This document shows, piece by piece, positions 32,384 through 45,673 of a DNA stretch of 64,000 bases; position 1 is the stretch's first letter; the number at the start of each line of letters is the position of its first letter. Position numbers and translations under genes: made by a program. Source of the DNA: Seiridium cupressi (Eukaryota > Ascomycota > Sordariomycetes > Amphisphaeriales > Sporocadaceae); the NCBI GenBank assembly GCA_036674765.1, contig JARVKI010000100.1:62001-126000 (forward strand). The letters are read 5' to 3'. Below the pieces are notes generated by a model, which was not told the origin of the DNA, made no database searches, and saw nothing but the letters and a program-made list of their open reading frames with translations.

Positions 32384-33228
32384 TTTGTCGGTATTGAGCG
32401 AATGTCCAGATTCGAAATGAGTGTTGAATTAATAAGAGACGAGAAACGAAAGGCGCCGGGCCGTAGAGACAAAATGCGACTAAAGAATGTATGGATGAAG
32501 GATAGAGATGTTCGTTCAATTAGCATGACGAGTTGATTGATATATAGCTATCTGCCCTGTGTTGATGACATCTGATGTTCGATTAATGCGGCGATGATCA
32601 TATCCGTTCTGATATTACCGAATGGAGCCGTGACAGCTGAAACCCTGATCAGACGAAGACATCAGCCAAAGCATGGTACGTCGCAGATCCCTCACAGCGG
32701 AGCCGCCATATTGCTAGGTTGACACTCTGCGACTCCTCCGCTTGAAATAATCGCGCGACTCAATCGACCAGCTGCGAAACTGCAATTGATGGAGATCGGC
32801 TGAAAACAAGGATGCTGCAAAGCGGCTCGGAAATCTACACATCTGGTGACACTGGTGTGGAGCGTTACCGATTGGCCAAGGCTATGCAGCCGTCAATCGT
32901 GCTCCATTTTGACCCGCTCGCAGGACTGGGCATTCTGGCTACGGTTCTCAATGCTCTGATGCCGCGAAAGGGGTGTTTCACGCCCTCCGTGCCGAAGTTT
33001 GTGGGGTATCACCGACAGCAGACAGCTGTCTTGGGTCCCCAACGAGGAGCGGTTTACTTGAAGCCGCGTTTGATCATGGTGGACAAGTCCAAGTCTGACA
33101 TTGCCAAATGAATATCACATTCGGTTCTCTTTTGGAAACCTCCGACAACGATACGATGCCTTTCATCTCGTAGTGCTTGATTTCAGGGCAACGTGCTCTA
33201 TATGTATACATGGAGAGACGGTAGCGAA
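32384..33228. other. Intergenic region
   Basis: About 850 bp between the small secreted protein and the regulator gene. A plus-strand ORF at 32812-33111 (99 codons) has no recognisable motif and no start/splice context I trust, so it is not called. Confidence 0.4.
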
Positions 33229-35503
33229 TTAAGTATTGTGGTTATCGGTCCCTTCAAGGCTCGACGTGTTGTAGGGGGACATCAGGTCCATAGGGAAGAA
33301 GTTGAAGAGGTCTGTGGTCACGACATCGTTCTGGAAATATGACATCGGATCGGCGTAAGCCGCAGCGGCACCCTCCAGATGTGCAGCGTTTCCAAAATGG
33401 CCTTGACCTTGTAAACTAGGTAAGTCACTAAAATGTATAAACTGCTGTGCGGGGTGCGAGGAGCCTGTGTTCAGCGAAGGGAATGGAAAGTTTAGGTGCG
33501 GTGATGGCTGTTGAATAATACCGCTTAGCGCGTCAAGGGCCGTTGTGCTGCTCGAGACCACAGAGGGAAATTCAGCAGGATGATTAGGCATGTTATTGGC
33601 CGTGCGATTCATGTAGGATATTGTATCCTCCACCAATCGTAAACCTCGCTCAATGGTCCGTTTTGACACGGTGACCGGCTCGTCCTGAACCATTGTACTT
33701 AAGCAATGGAGAGCCATGTGGATGTATTCGACGTTGTAAGTTTGCTTGGCTGGATGCCTTAGCATATCGTACAACAGCACGACACAAGTCGTGTCCAGAA
33801 AGAATGCGTTGTATCGACCAGTCTAGATGGGAAATGTCAACGATGACATTGCAGATGACCTAGTATATTGCTAAAGAAGAAAAAGGCATACCTTGCATGC
33901 ATCATCCTTACGATACGACGAAGTGGCATAGACGATTGCATCCTGAGCAGCGTCTGTTGCATATCTGCAGGCCTGGCGGAGCCACATTGTATCCGGCTCT
34001 CTATGATCGCTGCTTGGCTTCAATGCAGACTCGGCGATCAAGAACGGGCGATATGTGAGCAGAATTACGTGGTAGAACACTTCCGGCAGTCAGACTTTCA
34101 TAGAAGCACATGCTAGGAGGACATCACTTACCATTGTGCAGTTGAAGCGAAGCCACGGATCCTCGTGTCTTATGTCTATTTGCGAATCCTGCAGACCCAA
34201 TGCCATACTGTTCAGCAAACTCACGAAGTCGCGTACCAATCCTCTCCGCAACAACGTAAAGCTGACCCAATGATTCATACCGTTGACCGTAAATGAGCTT
34301 CGCTCCATCTTCACTGATCTGGGCCAATTTGCAGAGGCCAACCAACACTGGTTGGTCTTTGGGAAAAGAAGCCGAAATGTCTGACATTTTTAGTGCGCTT
34401 TCTCTACCAAGAGCTAAGGCTTGCCAGCTGCAGGCGGTTCAGGTCATTACAATAGTGCAATAAGTCTTCGGAGAGCAAGCTTACCTTTCATGGAAGTATA
34501 GGCACCATAGCGTCATACGGCGTTTCTGCAAAATATCCGCTGGCACCAGGGAGGTATCGCTTTCCTTGTGCAAACCCATGGCCAGAGCCATGCGGCATGC
34601 AACGCCAAGATTAAGGTAGGCGGAATTAGGCCGACCCATGTTGGTCTGATACTCTGCAAGGAGAACCGAGAACTGGATCATGGATAGGCTAACCACATCG
34701 TCGCAAATGGCGGCTTCTTGCTTGGCTTTGATGAACAGTAGCTCGGCCGTGTCTGTATGTGTAGTCGTCAGAGCACCGATAGCTAGGATAGCTAAAGTGA
34801 CTGCTCGTCTTTGAGGGGATAGTGATGAGTCGGATCCATCGCTGTAGAAGTGATCAAGTAAGTCATCCAACTCCTGATCAGTGAATAAGGGTACAACAGG
34901 AGACGTTGCGGCCTTGAACCCGGCCAGGAATTCGACAGCCTGTTGCACAGGGAGAGAAGATATAAGAGATGTATGTGAGGGCAGAGAATTTGCGTTTGTA
35001 CGCTTTGCAATTCCGAAGAAGATGGTGTCCTGGACGAAAAGGGCTAATCCCGGTCCGCCTTCTTGAACTTCGCGATCGCCTGGATGATGTTGAGAGCTGC
35101 AGGACAAAATCTCCCGATGCAACTGCTGCAGGAAAGCGAACTGGGATGAAGGACCATAGAATAGCCGTGAGCTCTCAACGGAGTCGGCTTCATTACCATG
35201 GGTAGCAGCAACACTTTGGTAGACTTGATTTCCAGCGCGGTCCGCGTGCTCCTGGGGCTTTTGTGGATCCTCAATGGGATCCGAGGCCTGCCTGTTAACT
35301 TGAGATTCCGCAGCGCTTCGAGTCTGATGGAGGCTTGCACTGGGAGCCTGGCGGGTTGATTTTCGAATCCTGGCGCGCTGCCGATAGGAGCACTCAGCAG
35401 GCCTCCGTTGACATCTCTGGCACGGCTGTTTGCCGTCACACCGAACCTTCTTCTTCCGACAAGGTTCACAGGCCTTCGGGATCTTCTCCACGGTGTCTTC
35501 CAT
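33229..35503 (-). CDS. Zn2Cys6 fungal transcription factor
   Basis: Four exons: 35503-34485, 34427-34132, 34079-33892 and 33822-33229; 698 residues. The N-terminal binuclear zinc cluster has the spacing C-x2-C-x6-C-x5-C-x2-C-x6-C (Cys12, 15, 22, 28, 31, 38), followed by a basic linker and a Gln/Ser-rich stretch. The middle region (about residues 190-520) matches the fungal-specific transcription factor domain: AYLNLGVACRMALAMGLH, RRMTLWCLYFHERWQALALGR and YHVILLTYRPFL. The C-terminus is rich in Asn, Pro, Ser and aromatic residues and could be an activation region. The gene is divergent from the PDR transporter, 742 bp away, so it is a candidate regulator of that pump and neighbouring genes. 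The third intron uses a GGAAG acceptor at 34080, the least certain junction. Confidence 0.92.
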
Positions 35504-36245
35504 GGCAGGACAGTAAATCCTAGGGGAGTGTGAGTCTTGGCGATACCTCCAGATATTCAGCTAGGATGATCTCCGACTGGCTGAGGCTTCGAAGACGGAT
35601 TTATGGATTTACTACAGGTAGTTGCATGACTTTGACGAAGCTGTGGCGGCTCCCCGAGTCCGATTGAGAACACGCACCTGGAGATCAAAGGAAGACTGGA
35701 TTGGATGTTGGTAGCCGGCCGGTCCGATACAGAAACAGTGATTCCATCCCCGAATTTCTCAAGAATGGAATATTCGGGACAACATGTCGCTGAGTAGTGC
35801 TTGATCGTCTGGTCCGCCGTCTCCGTAAATCCGTAAGTCCGGGTCCCACGCCTAGCGAACCGCCTAATACGCTAACTAACTTCCACTAAACTACATTATG
35901 CTTCTAGACAGCGGAAACAGTTGCGAGACTGCATACATCCGAAGGAATACATACCTACACATACAGAGCCAACGGATTTACGCAAATATGATCTCCGACT
36001 TTGATTCCCAATCACTGTTGAAGTGGGCGTTATTTTGTCAGATACCCCATTCCAAGATAATGTATGTTGCTTTAGTACCGCCAGCCAGGCGGAACGGACA
36101 TTCGCTCAGCCAAGTCCCACCATATAGAAATACCATCAGGGACCACCGACATTTGGTGTATGGATCCTATAAGAAGTGAAAATCTTCGTAATGTGATGTC
36201 CATTGCGGTTTGGGTGTCAATTTCGCATTGAACGAGCTCGAGGCC
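35504..36245. promoter_or_regulatory. Shared divergent promoter, regulator / PDR pump
   Basis: The 742-bp region between two divergent start codons. CCG triplets occur as direct repeats with an 8-bp period in TCCGTAAATCCGTAAGTCCG (CCG at 35823, 35831 and 35839). More CCG/CGG triplets lie nearby (GCCGGCCGGTCCG at about 35716, GTCCGCCG near 35813). Zn2Cys6 factors bind CGG/CCG triplets, often paired, so autoregulation and control of the pump from here is plausible. This is inference. Confidence 0.4.
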
Positions 36246-39200
36246 ATGGCAGCAACATCTTCCTCAAAGGCGGAAACAGCGATGGCGATAGATGACGACA
36301 ATGGCCAGAGGCGAGACATAAACCCTCGCAAAGGCCTTACTGTCACATTCAAAGATGTCTCAGTGGAAGTACACGGCCTTGGTGAAGATTATGGCTCAAC
36401 GTGTTTATCTGTGGTTAGGGATTTGATTCCGTCTTTCGGATCCGACGCCAGATCGACAAGAGTATGTTCCAGGCGAAAGCGAAAAGGTCTTTGAATCAGT
36501 ACTGATTAATCGGCTAGCGTATACTTCGCGACGTGACGGGTCAGATCCGGCCCGGAGAGACGGTAAGAGAGCTCCTGTAGCCAGGTTTTCGAAGGCTTGC
36601 TAAGATGTACCCCGTGTAGCTTCTCGTCCTCGGTCGTCCAGGGTCAGGGTGTACCACTTTGCTCAAGATCATCGCGAACATGAGAGGAGAGTTCCATCGA
36701 GTGACCGGTCAAGTCCACTATGGCAGTCTAAACTCAAAGCAGGCTGAGCAGTTTCGTCATCAGATTGCCATGAACACTGAAGGTAGGAATCTCACTCGCT
36801 ATCAGCACACCTCACTAAGACCCCTTAGATGATCTACACTTTCCAACGCTGAAAGTCTCCGAGACTATGAGCTTCGCCGCGTCGACGAAAATCCCTAGAT
36901 CGAAGCCCGAAGGTTCAACTAGCGATCTTTCATTTGTTGATGCGCAGACAGAGAAAGTTCTTGGTTCTCTTGGCATAGCGCACACCGCGGAAACCGTCGT
37001 AGGTGATGAATTCATTCGCGGCCTATCAGGCGGCGAACGAAAGAGAGTTTCACTCGCTGAAGTCATGGCCACAGAGGTAAGTCTTACTAAGGCAAGGACT
37101 GGAACAATTCTAATCTATCCTAGGCAACAGTACAATGCTGGGACAACTCTACTCGTGGCCTGGATGCTAGTAATGCGCTCGACTTCGCTCGTGTTCTCCG
37201 CCGCGTGGCAGACGAAGAGCGCAAGTCAGTTGTGGCGACTCTGTACCAAGCAGGCAACGGCATTTACTCCCAGTTCGACAAGGTCCTCGTCCTTTCCGAA
37301 GGGCACGAAATATACTATGGTCCTACTTCTGCAGCGAAACAATATTTCGAGGACATGGGTTTCAGATGTGCCGCGGGCGCGAATATTGCTGATTTCCTTA
37401 CTTCAGTCGCTGTTCACACTGAGAGACAGATTCTCCCGGGTTTCGAGAACCAAGTTCCGAATACACCGGAAGAATTCGAAACTGCTTACAAGAGAAGTGG
37501 GATGCATGCGGATATGATACACCAAATGGAAGCCGAAAGACCGGAGTCTCTCGCAGCCGAGGTGGAAGCCCTCAGAACAACTTGGGAGTTCGAAAAGAAT
37601 CGTACTTTGGTCGGCTTATCTCGAGAGAAGAGTCCCTACCATGTCTCATTCGCCAAGCAAGTCCTTGCTTGTACGACTAGGTGAGCTAAAATCTTCTCGA
37701 CACTCCACCTCCCTCAGATAGAATGCTTACCGTAAACCAGACAATTCCAGGTCCTATGGGGTGACCGTTGGTCCAACTGCTTGAAAGTCGGTTCAGCTCT
37801 GCTTGTGGCTATCTGCTCCGGCAGTCTCTTCTATAACCTCTCGCACACGACAGCCTCTGTCTTCTCTCGCGCCGGTGCCCTTTTTTGGCCTATTCTTCAC
37901 TTTGGATTGCTCGCAATGTCGGAAACTACCGCGTCTTTCATGGGCAGGCCTATCATTTCTCGTCACAAACGTCTCGCCTTTTCTCGCCCAGCAGCACAGG
38001 CTTTAGCCTGCACAATTGCAGACATTCCCTTCATCGTGGTAATGTTCAGTGTCTACGAGGTCGTCTACTACTTCATGGTGCAGTTGGAACAAGACGCAGG
38101 AAAGTTCTTCACGCAGTGGTTTATCTTCATCTGCTGCACCCTCTGCCTGACCTCTTTCTATCGCATGGTAGGCGCATGGTGTAAACATTTCGGCTTTGCT
38201 TCTCAGATTGCTGGATGGTGTACCATGGTCATGATGGTATATGCGGGTAAGTTATTCAATGATGGCCAATGTATCAGATTTTGACAGATTCCAGGCTATC
38301 TTATCCCCGTTCCTGCAATGCACGTATGGCTCAGGTGGATCAGTTACATCAATCCAGTCACATATGCATTCAATGCAGTTATGGGTAGTGAAATCAGCCG
38401 CCTGATTATGCAGTGCGTTGAACCTCAGTATGTGCCCTATGGCGGGAGTTACGACGACAGTGGCTATCGTAGTTGCACACTTGCTGGTTCCACTACAGGT
38501 TCTTCGACAGTATACGGCTCAGATTACCTCAATGCGCAGTATGGCGACCCAACACAGCATGTTTGGAGAAACACTGGCATTGTCATTGCATTTTGGGTCT
38601 TCTTCGCCGCAATGTGCGCGATTGGTTTCGAGCTAAACCTTCACGCTGACGCTGGTTCCATGGTGCTTTTCGACAAAAGGAGTCGGGAAAGGGAATTAGC
38701 CAATGCACAAGATACAGAAAAGGGAACTTCCCCAGACACCAGTTCCGCTAGTTCTGGCGGCGTGTCCGATGGAATCATCACCTCAGGGAAAACAGTGTTC
38801 ACCTTCCGTCACATCAACTACCACGTTCATGTGGCAGGAAAGGACAAGCAGTTGCTCCAAGATGTTTCTGGATTCGTCACACCTGGAAAGCTAGTGGCAT
38901 TAATGGGTAGCAGCGGAGCCGGCAAGACGACGCTCATGGATGTCCTCGCACAACGTAAGGACTACGGTGCATTGAGCGGTAGCATTATGGTCAACGGGAA
39001 GCCTCAAGGGATCAGCTTCCAACGTACGACGGGCTATTGCGAGCAGAACGATGTTCATGAACCAACTGCCACAGTCAAGGAGGCCTTACTGTTCTCTGCA
39101 AGACTCCGCCAAAAGCACGACATTCCAGATGAAGAAAAGGTTGCTTATGTTGAGAAGGTGATGGATTTGCTTGAACTCACCCCTCTACAGCATGCTATCA

Positions 39201-41084
39201 TCGGCAGTGAGTCTCTCATTCTTATCGTTGTGCCACGATTGCGCTGACCGGCCATTCTAGCTCCTGGTTCTGGCCTATCCATTGAACAGCGCAAGAGGCT
39301 GACAATTGCGACTGAGCTTGTCGCGAAGCCATCTTTACTGTTTCTCGATGAACCCACTTCCGGTCTGGACGGGCAGTCCGCATTTGAGGTTTGTCGATAC
39401 ATGAGAAAGTTGGCAGCAGCTGGCCAAACGATCATCGCTACTGTTCATCAACCCTCTGCTGCCTTATTTGAAGCATTCGATCATCTTCTTCTGTTGACGA
39501 AAGGCGGTAAAACCACATATTTCGGTCCGACAGGCAAGGGATCTTCGACCGTTCTTGATTATTTCGCAGAGCGAGATGCCCCTTGTCCGGAGGGTGCGAA
39601 TCCTGCCGAACACATTGTGGATGTAGTCCAAGGCAGGCTCGATCCTGAAGTCGACTGGGCCCAACAATGGAATGAGTCGCCGCAGAGAGAAGAGGTCATG
39701 GCCGAGCTTGAACCTCTTCAAAACGTGCAAGATGACGGGGAGAAGAGTAAAGGTAGCGAAGATGAGCTTAAGAGCTTTGCGGCTCCTCTGCATTACCAAC
39801 TCGCCCTTGTCACTCAACGACAGCTCATTGCACTTTGGAGAAATCCCGACTACATTTGGAACAAGATCGGTTTGCATGTCACTAACGCACTTTTCGGTGG
39901 CTTCACCTTCTGGATGATCGGCGATGGGACGTTCGATTTACAGCTCCGTCTGATGTCTGTCTTCAATTTCGTTTTCGTTGCTCCAGGCTGCATCAACCAA
40001 TTACAGCCGCTATTCATTCGAAATCGAGACATTTTTGACACCAGAGAGAAGAAGTCAAAGACCTACAGCTGGTTGGCGTTCATATCGGCACAGTTGATAG
40101 CTGAGATGCCGGTCCTCATCCTGTGCGGCACAATCTATTTCGTCTGTTGGTACTTCACTTGCGGCTTTCCTGTCACTGCGAGTAAGTCAGGGCAAGTATA
40201 CCTCGAGATGCTATGTAAGTTGATCACACACACGATCCACAGTCATGTTTCTAACTCCAAACTTCAGTCTACGAGTTCCTCTACACATCTATTGGCCAAG
40301 TAAGTCTCTATGTACAATACCTATTCTCAAAACGCGTTTTACTAAATCCCTTCGCAGGCCATCGCGGCATACAGTCCTACCGCCTACTTCGCCGCTCTAC
40401 TCAACCCGATCCTAATTGGCTGTGGTTTAATTCTATTCAGTGGTGTTGTGGTCCCATACGACCAAATACAAGCTTTCTGGCGTTATTGGCTTTACTACAT
40501 CGATCCATTCACTGTAAGTATAGAGATTCATTGAACTTTCATTAAGCTTCTCTTTTTATGCGGCCTCTTATACTTTGTGGACTTCGCGCGAACTACGCTG
40601 GTAGAAACTAGCCGACTCCGATACAGAAGAAATGTTTTGTTTGGTCGAGATGAAGAAGAAATTAGAGGCTAACATTTTTTCTGCCATAGTATCTCATTGG
40701 TGCCCTGTTGACTCCGGTCGCATGGGATGCCAAGGTCGTATGTGAAGCCAGCGAGCTCACGTATATTCCTCTTCCGTCCAACAGCACCTGTGGCGAGTAC
40801 ATGTCCGATTTCTTGTCACAGACCGCTGGATATGTGGTAGATTCGGCCAGTACAACCAGTTGTGCATACTGTCCGTATATCACTGGTGCCGATTACTTGA
40901 AAACGATGAACATCAATGCAAGCTATTACGGGTGGAGAGATGTGAGTGTTATAGTTCTCGTAGTTTAACAGATGCTGACGATGTACACTAGGTCGGAATT
41001 ACAGCGCTTTTCTGTATCTCATCCTATGCTCTGGTCTTCCTTATGATGAAGCTTAGAAGTAAGGCGACCAAGACTGCCTCATAA
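36246..41084 (+). CDS. PDR-type (ABCG) ABC drug-efflux transporter
   Basis: Full-size plasma-membrane pump of the pleiotropic drug resistance family, layout NBD-TMD-NBD-TMD. Twelve exons: 36246-36461, 36518-36562, 36620-36782, 36829-37076, 37124-37680, 37741-38246, 38295-39206, 39261-40214, 40268-40299, 40358-40513, 40690-40941 and 40992-41084; 1377 residues with all phases consistent. NBD1 (from about residue 90) has the PDR-style Walker [10 protein letters not shown] with Cys instead of Lys, signature LSGGERKRV and altered Walker [16 protein letters not shown]2 (about residue 784) has canonical GSSGAGKTT and [13 protein letters not shown] but the degenerate signature [10 protein letters not shown]. 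That mirror-image degeneracy is normal for the family. Two groups of about six TM helices follow the NBDs, with a Cys-containing extracellular loop before the last helix. Substrates cannot be read from sequence; context suggests xenobiotics. Confidence 0.95.
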
Positions 41085-41856
41085 TATGTCTTTTTGCTCT
41101 TGCGACACTCGAAACAAGCGGAGAGGCAATTTGATTGGTGCGTTGTTTGGAAATGGATTTTGTCGAACCCCATTATTAGGAATCGCATTGGTCGCGCCTT
41201 TATAGAAGTATACCAGGATATTAGTGGTGCATATTAGACTAGAGTAGATACTTAGACACATGTCTGCAAAGACAGTCTTCAAAAAGACCGACCTCTTCGA
41301 ATTAGATAGAAGTCATTTTGAGTCTTTCTGAGAGCTCTTTTAAACAGCACTGTTCAGCTTCATGCTTGTCACCGGTCATAAACGTACGTGAATTCCACGC
41401 TTGAGCATCCTCTGTCAGTTGGTGGTTTCTTAAGCAAAAGGCCCCTTTGAGAGTTTCCTAATTTACTTTGCGCCATCCGAAATGAATCCCGCTGTTTATC
41501 AGGGTTGGTGTCCGGGGGCTGAACCAGGGTGGTGGTCACGACCGGGTTGTCGGATGCCCAGCTTTCACGTCAGAACCCAACAAAGGATATGCCAATGCAG
41601 ATCCGACAGCCTTGGCTACACATCATTGCCGCTTGGTAGCAAGCGCAAGGGACTCATAGCCTGGCAAACAAATAAAATATATTGCTGCACCTTGAATTCG
41701 CAAACCAAAACCTAGAAGCAGGCAATCAATATCTATCGCAACATTCTGCGGCTATATCTGAAAGCTTTACTAGATACCATGGACGTCGCATCCTTTTCCA
41801 TGACTAACACATCAGAGAGGACATGAATTTCTTCCAGCTTATCTACATTTGCAACC
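41085..41856. other. Carboxylesterase promoter region
   Basis: About 770 bp between the pump and the esterase on the same strand. No coding or RNA feature is supported. Confidence 0.4.
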
Positions 41857-43850
41857 ATGGCGTTTAAGCTGGCATTATTCGAACTGTTCATCCTAGGGTC
41901 AACAGGCTCGGCTTCCGTTATCAACGTACCTGAAATCGAACTCGACTACGTTAACCTACTTGGTCGAAGCAATACTGCAGACCACTCCTCGGAGTATTTA
42001 GGTAAACCGGCCACATGATGAGTCACACGCATCTCTAATCCAGTTCAGGTATACCCTTTGCACAGGCTGGACGATTCGAACACTCGCATTTATATCGCGA
42101 GAAGATTAGTGGCATCTACGATGCTGCCCACTATGGCCCTTCATGCCCGCAACAGTCATTAGGGGCAGTGCTTGCCCAAAACGGAACTGGTGATCTCGGA
42201 CTCGGTATTGAGGTGGGAACCCTGATCGATACGTTGTATTCTGTGCCTGCGCCGCGGGGAGAAGACTGCCTTTTTCTCAACGTCCAGGTCCCCGAGAACA
42301 CATCAGCGGACGCGAAACTGCTTGTAGTTTTCTGGATCCACGGTGGCGGCTTCGCTTTGGGATCACCGGTCGCTGGTGTTGGTGAGACGGATATCATCAA
42401 AACAGTCGCACCAAACTACAATCCTGGCGGACTGGTCAAGACTTCGGTGGAGATCGACCAGCCGCTGATTGTAGTGTCGGCCAACTACCGGCTCAATGCC
42501 TTTGGTTTCAGCGCATCGCGTGAAATGGCGGACGCCGGCCTACTGAACCTTGGGCTGGAAGATCAACGTGTCGCTCTGCAATGGACTCAGAAGTACATCT
42601 CGAGCTTCGGTGGAGATCCTGAAAAGGTTACCGTACTTGGAAACTCGGCAGGTAGCTGGTCTATCGCAGCACATCTAATTTGGGAGGACGAAAAATCCGA
42701 GAACAATACCGACCTCTTCAGGGCTGCTATCATGGCGTCTGGAGGTCCGCAGATGCTGGCTGGCCCTGAGCGACAGCAGGCTGTGTTTGATAGAATGGTC
42801 AATCGCACAGGATGCATGGACGCCGGCGACAAGATCGAATGCCTGAAGACGGCAGACTATAACGATATTATGGCTTCCGTCAATTCAGAAGGTAGCCTAG
42901 TCGGCATACAATCGTTGGCTTCAGTATGGAACATCCGTCCAGATGGTAAACATCTCAAGGAGTCACCGCATCGTTTGGCTGCGAAAGGTGCTTTCAAGCA
43001 TCGGGTGCCACTGATCATTGGTGATATGCGAGACGAGGGAACGTTCTTCTCGTTGGGCAATCAACTCGAGGCTGGGTTCACCGATGAAGGCTTCAAGGAC
43101 TACTTCCAATCAGTCTGGTGGCCCGATGCAAGTGATGGGGATCTCCAAAACCTAATGAGACTTTACCCTGTGGACCCTGCTGTAGGGTCTCCTTACGGCA
43201 CCGGTGCCCTGAACGCCATTACCCCTCAGTACAAGCGAGTTGCTTCAGTTGTAGGCGACTATAGCTTCGAGGCGCAACGTAAGTACAACAAAAAAAGCCT
43301 TATGGATTTTCCTTCTTTTCCAATCCCTGGAAGAGCCTGTGGTCTACTGTATTCGAAGTACACGAGAATCTTCTGTCGACTCGCAATTGCATCGAGAAGC
43401 TAACATGTTCTATTTTCGTCGCTAGGCCGTAATTTTCTCGACCACTACTCGTCTGGATCCATGCCGGAAGATCCTCCCGTATACAACTATATTGTGGACG
43501 CCCAATTTCCCCTTCTCCAATCATTTCTTCCCGGCCTACCGTTTGACGCCGCGGCAGTCCCAATATTAGGCTCGTTGCACGCATTTGACATGTACTTCTA
43601 CATGTTTGCGGGCTTCCCGCGGGCGCTTAGTGCCAACACAAAGAACATCCAGTCTACAACCATCACTTTCGCTCACAACTTAGACCCAAACTCATATGGG
43701 CAGCATGGCATAGCCCATTGGCGCCCGTGGACGAAGGAGGGTTTGGAAACGTATCGTTTCCAAGAGTCTGGTACCAGCATCGTGAAGGATGACTACAGAA
43801 CGGAGCAGATTGCTTTCCTTAATTCAAGAGCGGATTCATTTCTCATATAA
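41857..43850 (+). CDS. Secreted type-B carboxylesterase/lipase
   Basis: Alpha/beta-hydrolase that hydrolyses carboxylic esters. Exons 41857-42001, 42049-43278 and 43426-43850, with introns of 47 and 147 nt (phase 1 each); 599 residues. A signal peptide covers about residues 1-20 (MAFKLALFELFILGSTGSAS). Family marks: EDCLFLNVQVP, the oxyanion-hole WIHGGGFALGS, nucleophile Ser248 in LGNSAGS, an acidic residue in DEGTFFS and the likely catalytic His in GSLHAFDMYF. Several N-glycosylation sequons support secretion. It follows the PDR pump in the same direction, so co-induction by an ester-containing compound is possible. It could also be a general lipase or feruloyl/xenobiotic esterase; the sequence does not decide. 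Confidence 0.92.
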
Positions 43851-44232
43851 TCGGTTGTTGGCGTTGCTGAAATAGTCCAAACTCATTGAAATCTTGACAC
43901 CTGGGGCCTTTGCTCAGCCTTCTATATTATTGAAATATCCATTCGCTTTGTCGTCGTACAATTCTTATCTTTGGACTTTCAACACTATGGCACCTGGTGA
44001 ATGCGAGATTTGAAAAGCGGGTGGTAATGATACACCAAGGCGTGAGCGTTTCAATTTTATGTTGGATCTGATTTCGCGACAGCAAAGTGCTCAGTAATCT
44101 GCCTCTCACAACCTCTATTCGACGAATTATACTTCGACTTCGCAGATTGTTCATGAATTCTCTAGGGTTAGAAACTGGAGCAATAGAAAAGAAATATGGC
44201 GCCAACTGCTGCTTAAACGGTGATAGTTACAC
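43851..44232. other. Convergent 3' intergenic region
   Basis: About 380 bp between the convergent ends of the carboxylesterase and the dienelactone hydrolase; nothing supported. Confidence 0.4.
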
Positions 44233-45055
44233 TTAGCCAGACAGATACTTGCCAAAAAACTCCGCAGTCTGATCATAACCTCGCTCGTATTCAGCCCGAT
44301 TCTTTTCATCGTCGAGCTTTGCTCTTCCGCCCATCCATCCGTGGAACATTGAGTCATATGTCTCGACCATCCCGACCTTCCCTGGCTTAGACAGTATCTC
44401 CTTGTATTGCGCCACTACATCTGCTGGCTCGCCGGGAGAGGCGAGACAAAGATATGGCACGGTCAGGGCCTCAGCATCCTGCGCGTCGAGCCGTCTAAAC
44501 ACGTCAGTCTAACAGCTATGGTCAAATTGTCACATGAAGAACTCACGATGGATGCGCTGTCCCACTCGCAGCAAACTTCCGGCCAGTGCCCTCATTGTCC
44601 TTTCCAGAGACGAGGACACCGATCTTCCCGCCCCAGCAAAGCCCGAACAAGCCCCAGCCCTCCTCACCGACACTCGGCCACTTCTCGCCGGCAACTCTTC
44701 GTACCTCAAGCAATCTTTCCACATTGGGCGGGATGCCCGCCTGCTCTGCCCTGAACTTGGCGAATGCTGCCTTCTTTTCTTCGCTATCAGCTGGTATCCA
44801 CGCTGGCTGCGCGTAAACGCCCTTGAAGAAGTCCGGGATAATAACAAGGCCGTCCAGAGAGCTCGCTAGGCGGTCTGCGCCTTGGAGGCTCTGCGGTGCT
44901 GGGCCAAATATGTCATAGATGAAAATGATGGCACGAGTAGAATCGGGATCACCAGTCACATATGTATTCAGACCCGCCACGGTGTCCCAGTTTCCTTTGG
45001 GACTATAGCTCGAACTCGCAGGTGGGAGCTTGGCGCATGCGTCCTCGGTAGCCAT
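44233..45055 (-). CDS. Dienelactone hydrolase family protein
   Basis: Cytosolic alpha/beta-hydrolase of the DLH family; the founding enzymes open dienelactones to maleylacetate in the (chloro)catechol ortho-cleavage route. Exons 45055-44547 and 44494-44233 with a 52-nt phase-2 intron; 256 residues, the normal length. Motifs: IIFIYDIFGPAPQ near the N-terminus, nucleophile Cys in GLCWGGK, an Asp-bearing loop, and the catalytic His in SMFHGWMGGRA near the end. I start at ATG 45055 (MATEDACAKLPPASS); upstream codons are open but lie in an A/T-rich tract and begin without ATG. Many fungal family members are general hydrolases of unknown substrate. Placement 2.8 kb from an intradiol dioxygenase relic supports an aromatic-catabolism link by inference. 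Confidence 0.92.
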
Positions 45056-45673
45056 TCTGGGCGAAAAAGTATGGTGGCAGGAGATTGATTTGGCTAACAA
45101 ATCTTTTTTAAAAACAAAAAATAAATAAATAAAAAATTTGGGCAAACACCAAGGCTGTAAGACTTCAGAGCATTCGCGACGTTTTAATAGTGGCCCGAAG
45201 AAGATGACATAGACGGTAGGGGCCGCTGAGATTCCACGTTGGAGATACGATCGTCGATAAATCGATGCACGTCATTGGCTGTACTTCTTGGTGATTGCGT
45301 TACTTACCCGTTCTCGGCTCCGACTTTGTGTGACTGCCGAGTCGAATGAAATTCGCGCTGCATACTAAAAAAACAACGACTATAACGTCTATTGGGGTGT
45401 CATGATATAAGTTTCCATTCCAAAATTGCTACGTAGCTTCTCATTAAGTATCTTCTTAGGTACGAATCCTTCCTGGCTACCTATTACACTCCTGTAACAA
45501 AGGCTGTCCAGTTTCCTAACGGTCGGCGCATACCAATCTTAGTGACTGTTACACTGCTCGGTTTATATCTTATCATTTTCATATGGGGTAGGCAGAAAGA
45601 ATCGTCGTGGAGGTTAGGATGAAAACGCCTGAGGGTTTCCTAGCTTCAACGAATTTAGGGAATTCACTGATCC
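45056..45673. other. Intergenic region
   Basis: About 620 bp upstream of the dienelactone hydrolase, starting with an A/T-only tract (about 45100-45137). No gene supported. Confidence 0.4.

Noticed and set aside
32812..33111. 99-codon plus-strand ORF between the secreted protein and the regulator
   Set aside because: Reads smoothly but matches nothing I recognise, and no neighbouring exon extends it. Could be a fragment; not supported.
36620..37200. Walker A Lys-to-Cys and altered Walker B in NBD1 of the PDR transporter as a defect
   Set aside because: This asymmetry between NBD1 and NBD2 is a normal, well-known property of fungal PDR transporters.
44534..44869. Plus-strand ORFs of up to 115 codons around 44.4-44.9 kb
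   Set aside because: Antisense shadows of the dienelactone hydrolase exon; the minus-strand reading has clear family motifs.
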